Shown: positions 28,247 to 38,637, counted from the stretch's first letter. The stretch: 64,000 bases of DNA from Colwellia demingiae (GCF_007954275.1 NZ_VOLT01000004.1:62001-126000); one strand, 5' to 3'. Numbers and translations are program-made. Notes: a model not told the origin generated them from the letters alone.

Positions 28247-28981
28247 TTAGTAATTTATAAGATATTGACTAAAAAATTTGGCTTCTCTATCGCCAAAAAA
28301 ATGAGTATTGCACTCTCTATCAAAAGTATCACTCATAATTATATCGTTCTCAGAAATCGATATTTTACTAATGTATATTTTACTTCTGATATATTTTGAC
28401 AAGTGATACAACATCGATGACTTTCCTAATATTGCACCGCCTAGATGAATTGCAGCGAACATATCTTCCTTTGTCGTCTGGTCTAATATTAAGACTTCAT
28501 CATTACTTGAATAATACTTAGCCCTTTGATGCATCTCTTTGGTAATCAGTTCAGCTAGCTCCCTGCCATGTAACTCAACATCTGAAAGATTATAATGTTT
28601 CCATTCTGATGTTTTTCTTAAGGTTTTAAATGAAACCGTTAGTGAGTTATCGAAATTTGAACTGTTCAATTTTAAGAATTGGTTACCTTCTAAGTGAGTG
28701 TCAGCATATTTTATATCAGCGCAGAGAGGTCTATTTGCGATAGATAATTCGAAAGAGTGGCCCAGTTCTATTAGGGTGATATAGATTTCACCGTAAAATG
28801 ATACTTTTATACTGCACTTATGTGCTTTGAAGGACTTAAACATATCTTTAAGTAACAGCAGTAGCGATTGGAAATCTTCATCACTAACATCAACACCACC
28901 TTTAGGCGAACAATGAAAATTGTTTATTAGTCTCCGTTTTTTCGCAGCACGAACTTGAGATATGAGTTTTTGAATATTCAT
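28247..28981 (-). CDS. unknown 244-aa protein
   Basis: No domain recognised. The protein is soluble, with a basic N-terminus (MNIQKLISQVRAAKKRRLIN) and a mixed alpha/beta pattern. Its ATG overlaps the end of the upstream 302-aa gene (4 bp), so the two are translationally coupled and probably act together. A 154-bp gap then separates it from the XRE gene. Confidence 0.6.
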   Translation of the reverse strand: MNIQKLISQVRAAKKRRLINNFHCSPKGGVDVSDEDFQSLLLLLKDMFKSFKAHKCSIKVSFYGEIYITLIELGHSFELSIANRPLCADIKYADTHLEGNQFLKLNSSNFDNSLTVSFKTLRKTSEWKHYNLSDVELHGRELAELITKEMHQRAKYYSSNDEVLILDQTTKEDMFAAIHLGGAILGKSSMLYHLSKYIRSKIYISKISISENDIIMSDTFDRECNTHFFGDREAKFFSQYLINY

Positions 28982-29886
28982 TCTTTGCTCATCAACTCAA
29001 TTGATATCATTTGTTCTCGTTTGCCTAATTCCCCTTTTTTTTTGATGCCTACCCCTCGTATAGTTAATATACGCTCGTGTATATCACAATGTTCATATTG
29101 AAGCTGTACAAGCGAAGTTGAGTTTACTGCTAAGTAACTTATCCAGTCGCCTTTGCTGATGCCAAAGACTTTGTGAAGTATCGCACGAGATAGTGACAAC
29201 ATCTCTTCTTCCAAATTTTTCATTTTTTTCAGTAGCTCATTACCTTGTCTATGGAGTAAGTCTAGTTGGGAGTCTAGATGTAGGTGTAAGTCCATGGCTG
29301 ATTTATCATCTAATTTTTGCAGTTCACTTAAGAGTGGCTCGATTCCATAATATAAGTCTTCTGCTTCGTTGTATTGCCTAGTTAGTTGCTCTATTCTGGT
29401 AATTAAACCTTTTGCGAGTGGCTCTTTTAGCTGACTAATTTGGATGGGCTTTATCGGAATTTGATTAAACTTAGCTTGGTTGATAGATATTTTTGGCGTG
29501 CAAAAGTGAACGTCATCGAATGGTCTCATTTGGCCTGAAAAATGAATGCTCTTTTCACCAATATGAATAAAGCTTTTGATGTCATGATGGTATCTATTTG
29601 TGAGCTTAAAAAACCAGTTAATGGAATTCAATTGAAAAGATAACTCATGAAACCCTTTTTCAAGTAGCAACTCCTTTGCCTCATCTATTGTTGCTTGTAG
29701 CTCTTGTGTTAACTCAAAAAAGCAGAAACTCGGTAAAGTAGTTTTATATTGATGAAATTGCTTATCGGTATAGAGTTCGTTTACTTCGAGGCAGATGATA
29801 TTGTTGGTAGTCATAATTTTGTCAAGTTGTGACAGGTAAATAAAGGATAGGCAATATTCTAGTTTTTTAGCGAATGACAGCATCAT
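28978..29886 (-). CDS. unknown 302-aa protein with central coiled coil
   Basis: No family recognised. A beta-rich N-terminal half (~25-150) is followed by a long helical section (~155-235; LHRQGNELLKKMKNLEEEML) that should form a coiled coil, then a small C-terminal domain (VFGISKGDWISYLAVNST). There is no signal or membrane segment. It is coupled to the 244-aa gene. Confidence 0.6.
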   Translation of the reverse strand: MMLSFAKKLEYCLSFIYLSQLDKIMTTNNIICLEVNELYTDKQFHQYKTTLPSFCFFELTQELQATIDEAKELLLEKGFHELSFQLNSINWFFKLTNRYHHDIKSFIHIGEKSIHFSGQMRPFDDVHFCTPKISINQAKFNQIPIKPIQISQLKEPLAKGLITRIEQLTRQYNEAEDLYYGIEPLLSELQKLDDKSAMDLHLHLDSQLDLLHRQGNELLKKMKNLEEEMLSLSRAILHKVFGISKGDWISYLAVNSTSLVQLQYEHCDIHERILTIRGVGIKKKGELGKREQMISIELMSKE

Positions 29887-29916
29887 GAAGCTGTCATTCG
29901 CTAAGCCTAACTCTTA

Positions 29917-30153
29917 TTATTCAGTTTGGTCTGGAATATGCTCACAAGGTACTTGGTAATTTTTATCCTTTTTTAGTTTTGAAAAACAGCTATCACACCA
30001 TGTTCCAAGTCCCTCTGCATAAATTGGGCTAACCATGCTTGGTGTTGAAATTTCCTCGTATGTATAAGTTAAACTGTGAACCTTTTCTCCTACGAGAATT
30101 CCTCGATCACAGCCAAAACAATTGCAAAATGTCTGTTCATTTGTGTTTGTCAT
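29917..30153 (-). CDS. 78-aa zinc-ribbon protein
   Basis: Small protein with two paired-cysteine knuckles (CNCFGCDRG near residue 9, WCDSCFSKL near residue 52), the arrangement of a treble-clef or zinc ribbon. Function unknown. It is in line with the neighbouring minus-strand genes (30-nt gap). Confidence 0.6.
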   Translation of the reverse strand: MTNTNEQTFCNCFGCDRGILVGEKVHSLTYTYEEISTPSMVSPIYAEGLGTWCDSCFSKLKKDKNYQVPCEHIPDQTE

Positions 30154-30172
30154 ATTGTACTCCGGTTAAAGT

Positions 30173-30499
30173 TTATGAAATTAGTTGTATTGATTGGTTT
30201 GCAATATATGACCGTGAAGGTATTGCGCATTTTCTTTTATTACAGCCCACCCCCTTTGTAGAAATTGTTAAATTAAACGTATGTCCTTCAGTGATATAGA
30301 AACTTCCTGACACTGTCTTGAATTCATTACTATTTGAACACGCTATGGGAGAAGTTATTACTGATTCCCCTTGAATGTAGCGTTTTGTTTCATCAGTGAT
30401 CACTTCTCCTAATAAAACATCTGCAAGTAACTCATTTCTACCTTCATCAAAATCTTTGATATGTAATATTGATGTGTTTTTCATGTATGTTTTAAGCAT
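30173..30499 (-). CDS. unknown 108-aa protein
   Basis: Start chosen at ATG 30499. It has GGAG 8 nt upstream and overlaps the stop of the previous gene (ATGCTTAA). The longer frame from 30553 would overlap by 60 bp without a ribosome site. Two Cys lie near the C-terminus (GVGCNKRKC) and one at mid-length (SPIACSNSNEF). No family recognised. Confidence 0.5.
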   Translation of the reverse strand: MLKTYMKNTSILHIKDFDEGRNELLADVLLGEVITDETKRYIQGESVITSPIACSNSNEFKTVSGSFYITEGHTFNLTISTKGVGCNKRKCAIPSRSYIANQSIQLIS

Positions 30500-31031
30500 G
30501 ATGAGACTCCATATAATTATTAACTTTTTTGATTGGTGCAAATTGTTTAGCAAAGCTCACCACGTCAGGTTTGCTTTCTTGGTATCGATATTCGTAAATT
30601 AGAAACACACCGCAAATATCACTCCAAAGCTCAGCATTCGTTTTAAGTAACCAGTCAACTTCTCCTATATCCTGGTTATGTTTGATCTGAGACATGGAAC
30701 CCACTAGGTAAAAGTAGGCAGCGCTATTACTTATCACTGGACTGCTATTACTATGCAGATCACTGAAAGAATAACCACATAGTGCGGTTGATATGATGCA
30801 CTGGTGATGCGACAGATATTGATAACATGCCTGTAGAATCAGATCTTTTTGAGGATCATCGCGTAAGTGGAAGTGGATCCCTTTGTTGAGTCGAGGCCAA
30901 AGCGTGAACCTTAGTTTCGAGTGGTATTGAATAACATAAGAAAACTGACTGTCGATTTCTTGTCTAAGCGCACTTGGGATGAGGTGTATCAGTGAAATAT
31001 GCATGTTATGAAGTCCGCTATGAATTATCAC
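30492..31031 (-). CDS. unknown 179-aa protein
   Basis: First gene of a five-gene minus-strand cassette (31031 to 28247). The start is uncertain; MHISLIHLIPSALR at codon 10 is an alternative. Cytoplasmic, His- and aromatic-rich, no domain recognised. The 180 bp before the divergent DUF262 gene must carry both promoters. Confidence 0.5.
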   Translation of the reverse strand: MIIHSGLHNMHISLIHLIPSALRQEIDSQFSYVIQYHSKLRFTLWPRLNKGIHFHLRDDPQKDLILQACYQYLSHHQCIISTALCGYSFSDLHSNSSPVISNSAAYFYLVGSMSQIKHNQDIGEVDWLLKTNAELWSDICGVFLIYEYRYQESKPDVVSFAKQFAPIKKVNNYMESHHA

Positions 31032-31214
31032 TAAAGCATAGGTCTTATACTTTGATTTACATAAGATTTTAAGGGAATAGGAACTGATGAAGCAATGACT
31101 AATTAGTATTTCACAAAAACTTGTGATATTGTCAGTGTTAACAAGTCAACATACTGATAATTATATATTTTATGGTTTATTAAATGATTGGTTTATTAAA
31201 TTTAAGGATAATAA

Positions 31215-33062
31215 ATGGCTAGTTTCGATATTGATGCGAGTAGATATGTGTTGGGTCCTAACTCAGACAAAATACCATACCTTTTGAATAATAAAATTGA
31301 TTACATAATTCCTATATACCAACGCCCTTATGCTTGGACCGAAAAGCAAATAACTCAATTCATTAATGATATTTTCAGTGCTTTTTCTGAACAAAGTAAT
31401 GTTGAAGATAAAGAGCCTATGTTTATAGGTACTATGCAACTAGCAAAAGCCAAAAATGGTCAACAAGAAATTATTGATGGTCAACAAAGGTTTACTACTT
31501 TTTTTCTTCTATTTAAAGTCCTTGAACAGCTATTCCCAAGCTCATCATGTTTTGATTCGTCAGCATTTTTGAGATTAAAAACAAAAGTTAATAATGGTGA
31601 GCAGCAGATTTTGCTTGAAGAATTTAGAGAAGACTTCTCTATAGATTCAACTGATGAAAGCAACAATATTTACTGTAATAATAGCGCACTTATTTTTCGT
31701 GCGATTAAATTGTGGCTGGATAAATCAGAGTTGTTTTCGCTAGATAATTTTCCATTTAATGATTTACATGACTATATCAACCGTAAAATTTACTTCGTTG
31801 TGATTGAAACACAGGCAGGACTTTCCAAAACCCTTAAAATTTTTGACACAATTAATACTGCGGGACTTCCTTTAGATACAAACGATCTTTTTAAGATCCG
31901 CATGTATGAATATTTACAGAAGGTTGCATCGAATGAATTTGAACATAGTGATGACATATTTTCAAAAATAAGCAGTCTATATGAAGACATAGATCATTTT
32001 AACAAAGCGCATAATTCAGGCGTGACCATGCAAGAGATACTTGGTATATATCAAGTGTTCTTAATTGCAAAATACAACTTACCAACGATATTATATTCAC
32101 TTGGCGTTGATACATTTTATGATCGATTATTCGAAACGCTTTTTAATATTAGTGAATGGCCCCATTTTAAAAAAGAGAAGGGCCAGGAAATTAAACTATG
32201 CCTGCATGAACTAAAGGGGATTGTTACAGAGCGCTTGGACTGGCATGTTCATTGGAAGGTTGAAAAAAAATATTCTTCAGTAATCGATTTTTCAACATAT
32301 ATCTTATGGAGTTGGACTCGTTATGCGAGGTACAGGAAGTTTATTTATATTTTTCTATTTCAATTTAAAGATGATCCTGATAAATATCAAAAACTGCAAA
32401 AGTTTATAAACGCCTTAACAAAACTATATATTGTTTACAGTGTTAACTATCAAAGAGTGATAAACAATGTTCGGTTTAAGTTTAATCATAAACTGCTAAG
32501 AACAATTCTAAGTTGCTCAAAAGATGAAAGTACTATCATTTCTTTAATCAATGACAAGCTAAATGGTAGTAAAAAATACGAGTACACCGATGAAAATTTT
32601 GAACTGTTTAATAACGCTCTAAAAGCTGATGTGTTCTCTATTACAACATCGAAAAACTTGCTTTGTAGAATGTCAGCAGTTTTTGCTGCTGAGCATGAAG
32701 AGGATGGATTACATGAAGTTACTAACTTTATCTTTAATGTGGACAACAGCTTTGATATCGAGCACATATTGTCTCAAACAGAAGAAGAAAATGAGCCTAA
32801 AAGAGATGATGAATGGAAGCAACATATCAATAAGCTTGGCAATATTGTTCTATTGGAGCGAAATTTAAACCGAGGCATCAATAATCATGCTAATAAGAAA
32901 GTTGATTATTATGAGAAAAGTCAGTTGTCTGTCATTAAAATAGATTTGTTAGAAAAAAGATTAAATGGTGACTTCAAAAATTGGAACATAGACTCATGTA
33001 ATGAACGTACTACAAATCAAGTAGAAGCTATAAGTACGTTTGTCTTTTCTAGTTTTAAATAG
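31215..33062 (+). CDS. GmrSD-like DUF262/DUF1524 nuclease (type IV restriction candidate)
   Basis: Single 615-aa protein fusing a DUF262 N-terminal domain (IPIYQRPYAWTEKQI at ~35-50; DGQQR in IIDGQQRFTTFF at ~90) with a C-terminal DUF1524 HNH-type domain (SFDIEHILSQ near 515, then KLGNIVLLERNLNRGINN). This is the arrangement of GmrSD, which cuts phage DNA carrying modified cytosine; DUF262 uses the DGQQR site for nucleotide hydrolysis. The catalytic His and Asn positions are present, so it should be active. ATG 31215 follows AAGGATAATAA. It stands alone before a 363-bp gap. Confidence 0.85.
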   Translation: MASFDIDASRYVLGPNSDKIPYLLNNKIDYIIPIYQRPYAWTEKQITQFINDIFSAFSEQSNVEDKEPMFIGTMQLAKAKNGQQEIIDGQQRFTTFFLLFKVLEQLFPSSSCFDSSAFLRLKTKVNNGEQQILLEEFREDFSIDSTDESNNIYCNNSALIFRAIKLWLDKSELFSLDNFPFNDLHDYINRKIYFVVIETQAGLSKTLKIFDTINTAGLPLDTNDLFKIRMYEYLQKVASNEFEHSDDIFSKISSLYEDIDHFNKAHNSGVTMQEILGIYQVFLIAKYNLPTILYSLGVDTFYDRLFETLFNISEWPHFKKEKGQEIKLCLHELKGIVTERLDWHVHWKVEKKYSSVIDFSTYILWSWTRYARYRKFIYIFLFQFKDDPDKYQKLQKFINALTKLYIVYSVNYQRVINNVRFKFNHKLLRTILSCSKDESTIISLINDKLNGSKKYEYTDENFELFNNALKADVFSITTSKNLLCRMSAVFAAEHEEDGLHEVTNFIFNVDNSFDIEHILSQTEEENEPKRDDEWKQHINKLGNIVLLERNLNRGINNHANKKVDYYEKSQLSVIKIDLLEKRLNGDFKNWNIDSCNERTTNQVEAISTFVFSSFK

Positions 33063-33425
33063 AGAGTTTTTATATTTTTAAAATCCCTACTTTAAAAAAT
33101 AAAATTAAACAGATGCTCTAACTTACCTTGTTATTACATGAAAAATAGGTCTACATTTACAATTTATTTCATATTACATTTTCGTTATTTGATATCGTTA
33201 ACTCTTAAGTTGCAATTAGTTTGATTTATATCCTTTATTTGTCACTAAGTCATTGTACATCCATTTTATTTTAATTATCTTGTCTGTATAAAACTGTTGG
33301 GAATTATCCTGTTTCAATATTCATGTATATGATTTCAAATAGGGACTAATGGATCCATGCTAAATAAGTTAACTTTATTCAAAAGTTAAAAGCTTGGTGG
33401 TTTTTCATAAAAGGTATAATCACGG
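33063..33425. other. 363-bp intergenic region before the DrmA-like operon
   Basis: Very AT-rich and without ORFs or clear repeats. It probably carries the promoter of the long plus-strand operon that follows. No specific site can be supported. Confidence 0.4.
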
Positions 33426-36400
33426 ATGAGTGAAGAGTTACTAAGAGTTCAAAGAAAGAAACTTATAGATTGGACCAAAGAACAACTTGTAGGCACCCAC
33501 ATACACGATGGAGAATCTCTATTTGGGGAAAAACCTTTAGATCGATTTTTTACTGGTTTTTTGTTCCCAATTGGTGGAGAAATTGTGGAAACTGAATCTT
33601 CTGATGATTATGATGGAGATGAAGAAAATACAAATACCCAACAAGTTAAAGAAAAAAAACGTTACCTTCCTCCTTCTTCTGCTGGATTTTCTTTTTTTAT
33701 TACTGGGGATAGCATTCATTTAAGAATTCACCACAATGCTGTCAATTTTTCCCTCCAGAATAAAAAGGATAAACAAAACCAAAAGTTTACAAAGGAAAAA
33801 GATCACAAATGGCTGTGTAGAACTTTATTCGATGATGATGGGCAAGAAATAGCCTTCTATTCACCTACTGAAATTAGTGATACGTACTTGGATAGTAAAA
33901 CAACATTTGATGGTTTAGCAAAAATTGATGCCTTATGGCGAAAGTATAAAAATGGATTTATCGTTACGATTACTTTAACAAATACTCAATCATTAACGTC
34001 TTCAAAAGAGCAATCAGCGAGAGACAAATTAGATGAGGAAAATGCACTTTCGTTATTTCAAGTAAAGTTTAGGTGTATTATTCAGAAAGGAAATATTGAG
34101 CGTTATCCTTCACAAGATAGAATATTACTTAACGAAGAAGAAAAAGAATTAGAGCTAAGGTACAAAGATTCACTTATTTATGGTGTTGGTCATGGTGTCT
34201 CAGTTGATTGGGGAGTAAATAGTCAAGATAAAATGGAGCTTTGGTCTGATTTTTTACCAAGTGTTGAAGTACCACAAGTCACTGCTGATACAGCAAGTGG
34301 TGACTCCAAAGTTCTAGAGTTTGAATTCCTAAGTCGATGTGAAATAGACTCTTCGGTCATTTCTGAATTGAATGATTTTATTGATAATTATGAGAACTGG
34401 ATCATTGAACAACAAACAAAGGTTTTGTTAGAAGAAAAGGATGATCAAGCAACGGCTCAAAATATAGTAAATAAAATGTGTATTGCCAAAGAAAGGATGA
34501 AAAAAAGCATAAAACTTCTTGAGCAAGACGAGAATGCAAAAGCAGCATTTTCAATTATGAATCAAGCCATGCTCCTACAGATGATTTCCAATGATAAAAA
34601 TAGTGGAAAGTTTAATGAGGATAAGGTTTATCAATGGAGACCTTTTCAAATTGCTTTTGTCCTTATGGTATTGGAGTCGTCTATAGATGAAAACAGTGAG
34701 TATAGAGAGGAAGTTGATCTAATTTGGTTTCCAACAGGTGGTGGTAAAACCGAAGCTTATTTAGGTGTTATGGCATTTTTGTTTATATATCGTAGATTAA
34801 TATACCCGGCTAGCTATGGCGGTACAGTAGCCATTATGCGTTATACGCTAAGGCTACTAACGACACAGCAATTTCTTCGAGCATGTAAGGTCATTTCAGC
34901 ATTAGAGATTATTAGACAAAAAAACAAAGATAAACTGGGGAACTCTCCCATAAGTGTAGGGCTTTGGTTAGGAGGAGCAAGCTCTCCAAATACTATTTAT
35001 CAAGCTAAAGAGTGCATAGAAAAGCAAGATTATAGTAAGTTTGTTTTATCAAGTTGCCCTTGGTGTGGCGATAAATTTTCTCATGAAAATTACAAAATAG
35101 TAGCTGAGGACTTTCACTTCACATGTACTAATAAAAAATGTGATTTAGGTAAGACAGATAATAACGTATTACCCTATAACGTTGTTGATGAATCACTCTA
35201 TAACAATCCTCCAAGCTTGCTAATAGCTACTGTTGATAAGTTTGCAAGGCTAGCTTGGGAAGAAAGAACAGCGAGTTTTTTCGGTAAGAATGGAAATAGA
35301 CCCCCTGAGTTAATAATTCAAGATGAACTACATCTCATCTCTAGTGCTTTAGGCTCTGTTGTTGGTATGTATGAAGCTGGAATTGATGCACTATTCATAG
35401 CAAAGGGAGTTCATGCTAAATATATTGCTTCAACAGCAACTATCAAAAGTGCTGCTAAGCAAGTCAAAAACTTATTCGCGAGAGATATGCAGTTGTTTCC
35501 GCCATCAGGGCTACGTTTTGATGATTCTTATTTTGCTAAAACTGTTTCTGTTAAAGAAAAATCAGGACGATTATATATAGGTTATCTAGCACCTAAACTT
35601 TCAAAAAATAGTTGTATGGAGCCATTAGCAGGAACACTGTTAGCAGCTCCTACCACATTATTTAATGATGATAGCTTTGAACAGTATCTGGACTCATGGT
35701 GGACTCAAATTATTTATCATGGCTCATTAAAAGGGGTCAATAATAGCCATACTGTCTTTCAAGGAGGAGCCAAGGCACATCTAATTAGTTTAACAAAAGA
35801 ATGTCTTATCCGTGAATTAGAAGAGGAATCTCCAAACTGGTACAAAAACTCTAACCACGTAGCACCTGCCATTCGCTTTGATAATTTGTTGGTGAAAAAT
35901 AAGGCAGAGATAGACAACGTTTTGATGCAAAACCAAGTTCCCCCTGAGCTACAGGAAATATTTAGAAAATATCTTCCTATTAGAGAAATAACATTGGGGT
36001 CTTTAACAAGTAAACGAACAGCAGATGAAACAGCACAAATATTTGAAGCATTATCAAAAAGTAAAAGTGACGAAGAGCATTTAGATGTAGCACTTGCAAC
36101 AAACATGATTTCTGTTGGGCTTGATGTTTCACGTTTGGCATTAATGATTATAAATGGCCAACCATTAACTACAGCAGAATATATTCAGGCAAGTAGTCGA
36201 GTAGGAAGAAGTGAAATTCCGGGGATAGTTTTTGTTAATTATTATAAAACCCAAGCGAGAAGTCTGTCCCACTACGAAAATTTTAGAGCTTATCATGACT
36301 CGTTTTACCGATTTGTTGAGCCTTCTAGCTTAACACCATTCACTTATCAGGTTTGTAGTCGAGCGCTGCATGCTGCGCTAATAATAGCCCTGAGATATTC

Positions 36401-36785
36401 TGACGTAGGGTTATTGGAAAATAATAAAGCAGGTGAACTAGATCCTGACGCACGTGATATTAAAAAAATAATTTCAATATTTAAGGGCCGGATTAAAAGA
36501 GCTATACAACAAAAAAATAAAGCGACTACAGAGGAGGTAAATAAAATTAATCAGGTAAATGGACATATTGATAGCTTGATTGACTCTTGGTATAACGAAA
36601 TTAAATTTAATGAAAATAGCACTTTAGTTTATAACTCCAAGGATAGAGGCACAAATAACTTGATTTGTAATTTTGGAGAAGAAGGTGGGAATACGATACC
36701 TTGGGGAACATTACAATCGATGAGGAATGTCGAGAACATTGCTCTAACTAAATTGATTAAAGGGGTTAAGCAAAAAAATGCATAA
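33426..36785 (+). CDS. DrmA-like SF2 helicase (DISARM-related)
   Basis: 1119-aa superfamily 2 helicase of the DISARM DrmA type. Walker A is in FPTGGGKTEAYLG (K441). The DExH box is DELH 633-636 within LIIQDELHLISSALGSVVG. Motif VI is QASSRVGR (921-928). A four-cysteine zinc knuckle is inserted between the motifs (C544/C547, C567/C572). The N-terminal ~400 residues are the usual DrmA extension. In DISARM, DrmA with DrmB restricts incoming phage DNA. The next gene overlaps by 8 bp. The neighbours differ from known DISARM, so only the homology is claimed. Confidence 0.82.
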   Translation: MSEELLRVQRKKLIDWTKEQLVGTHIHDGESLFGEKPLDRFFTGFLFPIGGEIVETESSDDYDGDEENTNTQQVKEKKRYLPPSSAGFSFFITGDSIHLRIHHNAVNFSLQNKKDKQNQKFTKEKDHKWLCRTLFDDDGQEIAFYSPTEISDTYLDSKTTFDGLAKIDALWRKYKNGFIVTITLTNTQSLTSSKEQSARDKLDEENALSLFQVKFRCIIQKGNIERYPSQDRILLNEEEKELELRYKDSLIYGVGHGVSVDWGVNSQDKMELWSDFLPSVEVPQVTADTASGDSKVLEFEFLSRCEIDSSVISELNDFIDNYENWIIEQQTKVLLEEKDDQATAQNIVNKMCIAKERMKKSIKLLEQDENAKAAFSIMNQAMLLQMISNDKNSGKFNEDKVYQWRPFQIAFVLMVLESSIDENSEYREEVDLIWFPTGGGKTEAYLGVMAFLFIYRRLIYPASYGGTVAIMRYTLRLLTTQQFLRACKVISALEIIRQKNKDKLGNSPISVGLWLGGASSPNTIYQAKECIEKQDYSKFVLSSCPWCGDKFSHENYKIVAEDFHFTCTNKKCDLGKTDNNVLPYNVVDESLYNNPPSLLIATVDKFARLAWEERTASFFGKNGNRPPELIIQDELHLISSALGSVVGMYEAGIDALFIAKGVHAKYIASTATIKSAAKQVKNLFARDMQLFPPSGLRFDDSYFAKTVSVKEKSGRLYIGYLAPKLSKNSCMEPLAGTLLAAPTTLFNDDSFEQYLDSWWTQIIYHGSLKGVNNSHTVFQGGAKAHLISLTKECLIRELEEESPNWYKNSNHVAPAIRFDNLLVKNKAEIDNVLMQNQVPPELQEIFRKYLPIREITLGSLTSKRTADETAQIFEALSKSKSDEEHLDVALATNMISVGLDVSRLALMIINGQPLTTAEYIQASSRVGRSEIPGIVFVNYYKTQARSLSHYENFRAYHDSFYRFVEPSSLTPFTYQVCSRALHAALIIALRYSDVGLLENNKAGELDPDARDIKKIISIFKGRIKRAIQQKNKATTEEVNKINQVNGHIDSLIDSWYNEIKFNENSTLVYNSKDRGTNNLICNFGEEGGNTIPWGTLQSMRNVENIALTKLIKGVKQKNA

Positions 36786-38637
36786 GCAAAAATGTACCCC
36801 TGTTAGATTTTCTCATTTAATGTCCTATTCAGGTGTTGGCTCTATAGCACGAGATAAAGATGATTTTTTAGTTACAGTAGTGGATACGCGCTATTGGACA
36901 GATGAACATGGATGTATTGCGGCAGAGAATATTCCCTATGTGGAAAGAGTAAAGTTAGCTTTGGGGCTTAGTCAGGACTTGAGAAAACCTCCAGAGGCTA
37001 AAGAATTAGAGAATGGAAAAATAGAAGGAACGTATATTCCAACGGTTCTCTTTCCTTCATTTTTCAGATGTAAAAAATGTCGAATGTTACATCAAAACCT
37101 TTGGAATAAGACCGATCAAAAGTCTGTAGAAAATGTAAAGTGTGAACATTGTAATTCAAGACTAGAGCAGTTGTCTTGGTGTGCAAGTAGCACCAAAGGT
37201 GAACTGGCCGAAGTGCCTTGGCATTATATTTGTCATCAAGAAAGTAACTTTAAATGTGAAGTTGATTATTCAAATAGTTACTTAAAATTAACAAATGTTG
37301 CAAACGGAAAATTGCAGATAGAATGCACTCGCTGTTTAAGCACAAATAGTGATGTTCGCAAGAGTAAACTGTCGAGATTAAATACTGTTCAACCTTGGAT
37401 TTATGAACAGGGTGAGCAGCTTACCCCACAAGATATCAGTATTTTGGAAGTGAATGATCCTAGGATTTATTCTCCATCATCCATGAACGCCTTAGTTATT
37501 CCTCCAGAGTCAAGAGTGGACAAATCTACGGTGATTAATCGACTTTTTAATAACTCAAAATTTCGTCATGCTTTTGATAACGCTCGAACTAGTTTGAAAA
37601 AGAAACGGGTATTAAAGCAAGCGTCCACGAAATATAGGTGTTCTGTTGAAGATATAAGTGCAGCGATGAGTCAAATAGAAGATGGGTATCCGTTTTTAAC
37701 TCATATTGAATCAGGTGATCTTTATAAAGATGAATATGATGCTTTCTTAACTGTTATGGATGATGTTAGTGATGAAGAAGATTTTGTCACCGAACATAAA
37801 ACCAAGGATTGGAAAGTCTTAGGTGAAACATTAACAGGTGAATTGTTAGCGATAAATAGCCTCATTGATAATTTGATCATTGTTAAAAGGTTACGAGAAA
37901 TTCAAGTGTTTAAAGGATTTTCTCGACTACCTAATCAAAGAGAAAATGCCAAGGCTGCAAATGGTTCTGAAAATGAAACGGATGAACAAGTTCTAACAGC
38001 ACCAGATATAGTTGGGGAAAGTGATTGGTTACCTGCAATTGAATTATTTGGAGAAGGGCTGTTTTTTACGTTAAATGAAAACTTACTTTCGAAGTGGGAA
38101 AGTATACCGAGTGTAAGAAAGCGAGCAAATGAAATTGAACATAGGTATGAAAACGCAGACATAATTTTTAACTTTGATTTAACAGTAACACCAAGGTTTT
38201 TGTTATTACATACGATTTCTCATCTATTAATTAGAGAATTAGAGTCTGTTGCTGGTTATCCTGCTGCTTCTCTTAAAGAAAGGATTTACCACAGTAAAGA
38301 CAATAAAATGGCTGGTATTTTAATTTATACAGCCGTTCCTGATATAGCAGGAACTTTAGGCGGCATTGTAGAAAATGGAGAACCTAGAGAGTTTTTGAAA
38401 TTGTTGTCAGGTACTTTTAAGCATGCACAGTGGTGTTCACACGATCCAGTTTGTACCGAACATTTAGGGCAAGGACCTAGTTGGCTTAATAGAGCTGCAT
38501 GTCATGCCTGCGCGTTATTGCCTGAAACAAGCTGTGAATTTGGTAATGTATTTTTGGATAGGGTCTTTATCAAAGGAAATGATGTTCTTGATATTCCCAA
38601 TATTATAAGTTTTATTAATGAGGTGTCTGATGAGTAA
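36778..38637 (+). CDS. DrmB-like DUF1998 protein
   Basis: 619-aa homologue of DISARM DrmB. The N-terminus PVRFSHLMSYSGVGSIARD matches the family opening. Several paired cysteines follow (CKKCRM, CEHCNS, CTRCLS). The C-terminal ~150 residues are DUF1998: HTISHLLIRELESVAGYPAA, GILIYTAVPDIAGTLGGI, and the Cys-rich end C-x4-C, C-x2-C (DPVCTEHLGQGP, CHACALLPETSC). DrmB partners DrmA in DNA binding. The start overlaps drmA by 8 bp (ATGCATAA), so the two are made at fixed ratio. Confidence 0.82.
   Translation: MHKQKCTPVRFSHLMSYSGVGSIARDKDDFLVTVVDTRYWTDEHGCIAAENIPYVERVKLALGLSQDLRKPPEAKELENGKIEGTYIPTVLFPSFFRCKKCRMLHQNLWNKTDQKSVENVKCEHCNSRLEQLSWCASSTKGELAEVPWHYICHQESNFKCEVDYSNSYLKLTNVANGKLQIECTRCLSTNSDVRKSKLSRLNTVQPWIYEQGEQLTPQDISILEVNDPRIYSPSSMNALVIPPESRVDKSTVINRLFNNSKFRHAFDNARTSLKKKRVLKQASTKYRCSVEDISAAMSQIEDGYPFLTHIESGDLYKDEYDAFLTVMDDVSDEEDFVTEHKTKDWKVLGETLTGELLAINSLIDNLIIVKRLREIQVFKGFSRLPNQRENAKAANGSENETDEQVLTAPDIVGESDWLPAIELFGEGLFFTLNENLLSKWESIPSVRKRANEIEHRYENADIIFNFDLTVTPRFLLLHTISHLLIRELESVAGYPAASLKERIYHSKDNKMAGILIYTAVPDIAGTLGGIVENGEPREFLKLLSGTFKHAQWCSHDPVCTEHLGQGPSWLNRAACHACALLPETSCEFGNVFLDRVFIKGNDVLDIPNIISFINEVSDE

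Noticed and set aside
33426-38637. Canonical DISARM or Druantia
   Set aside because: DrmA and DrmB are present but drmC (PLD), drmD and a drmM methylase are missing, and DruE is a single fused protein unlike this pair.
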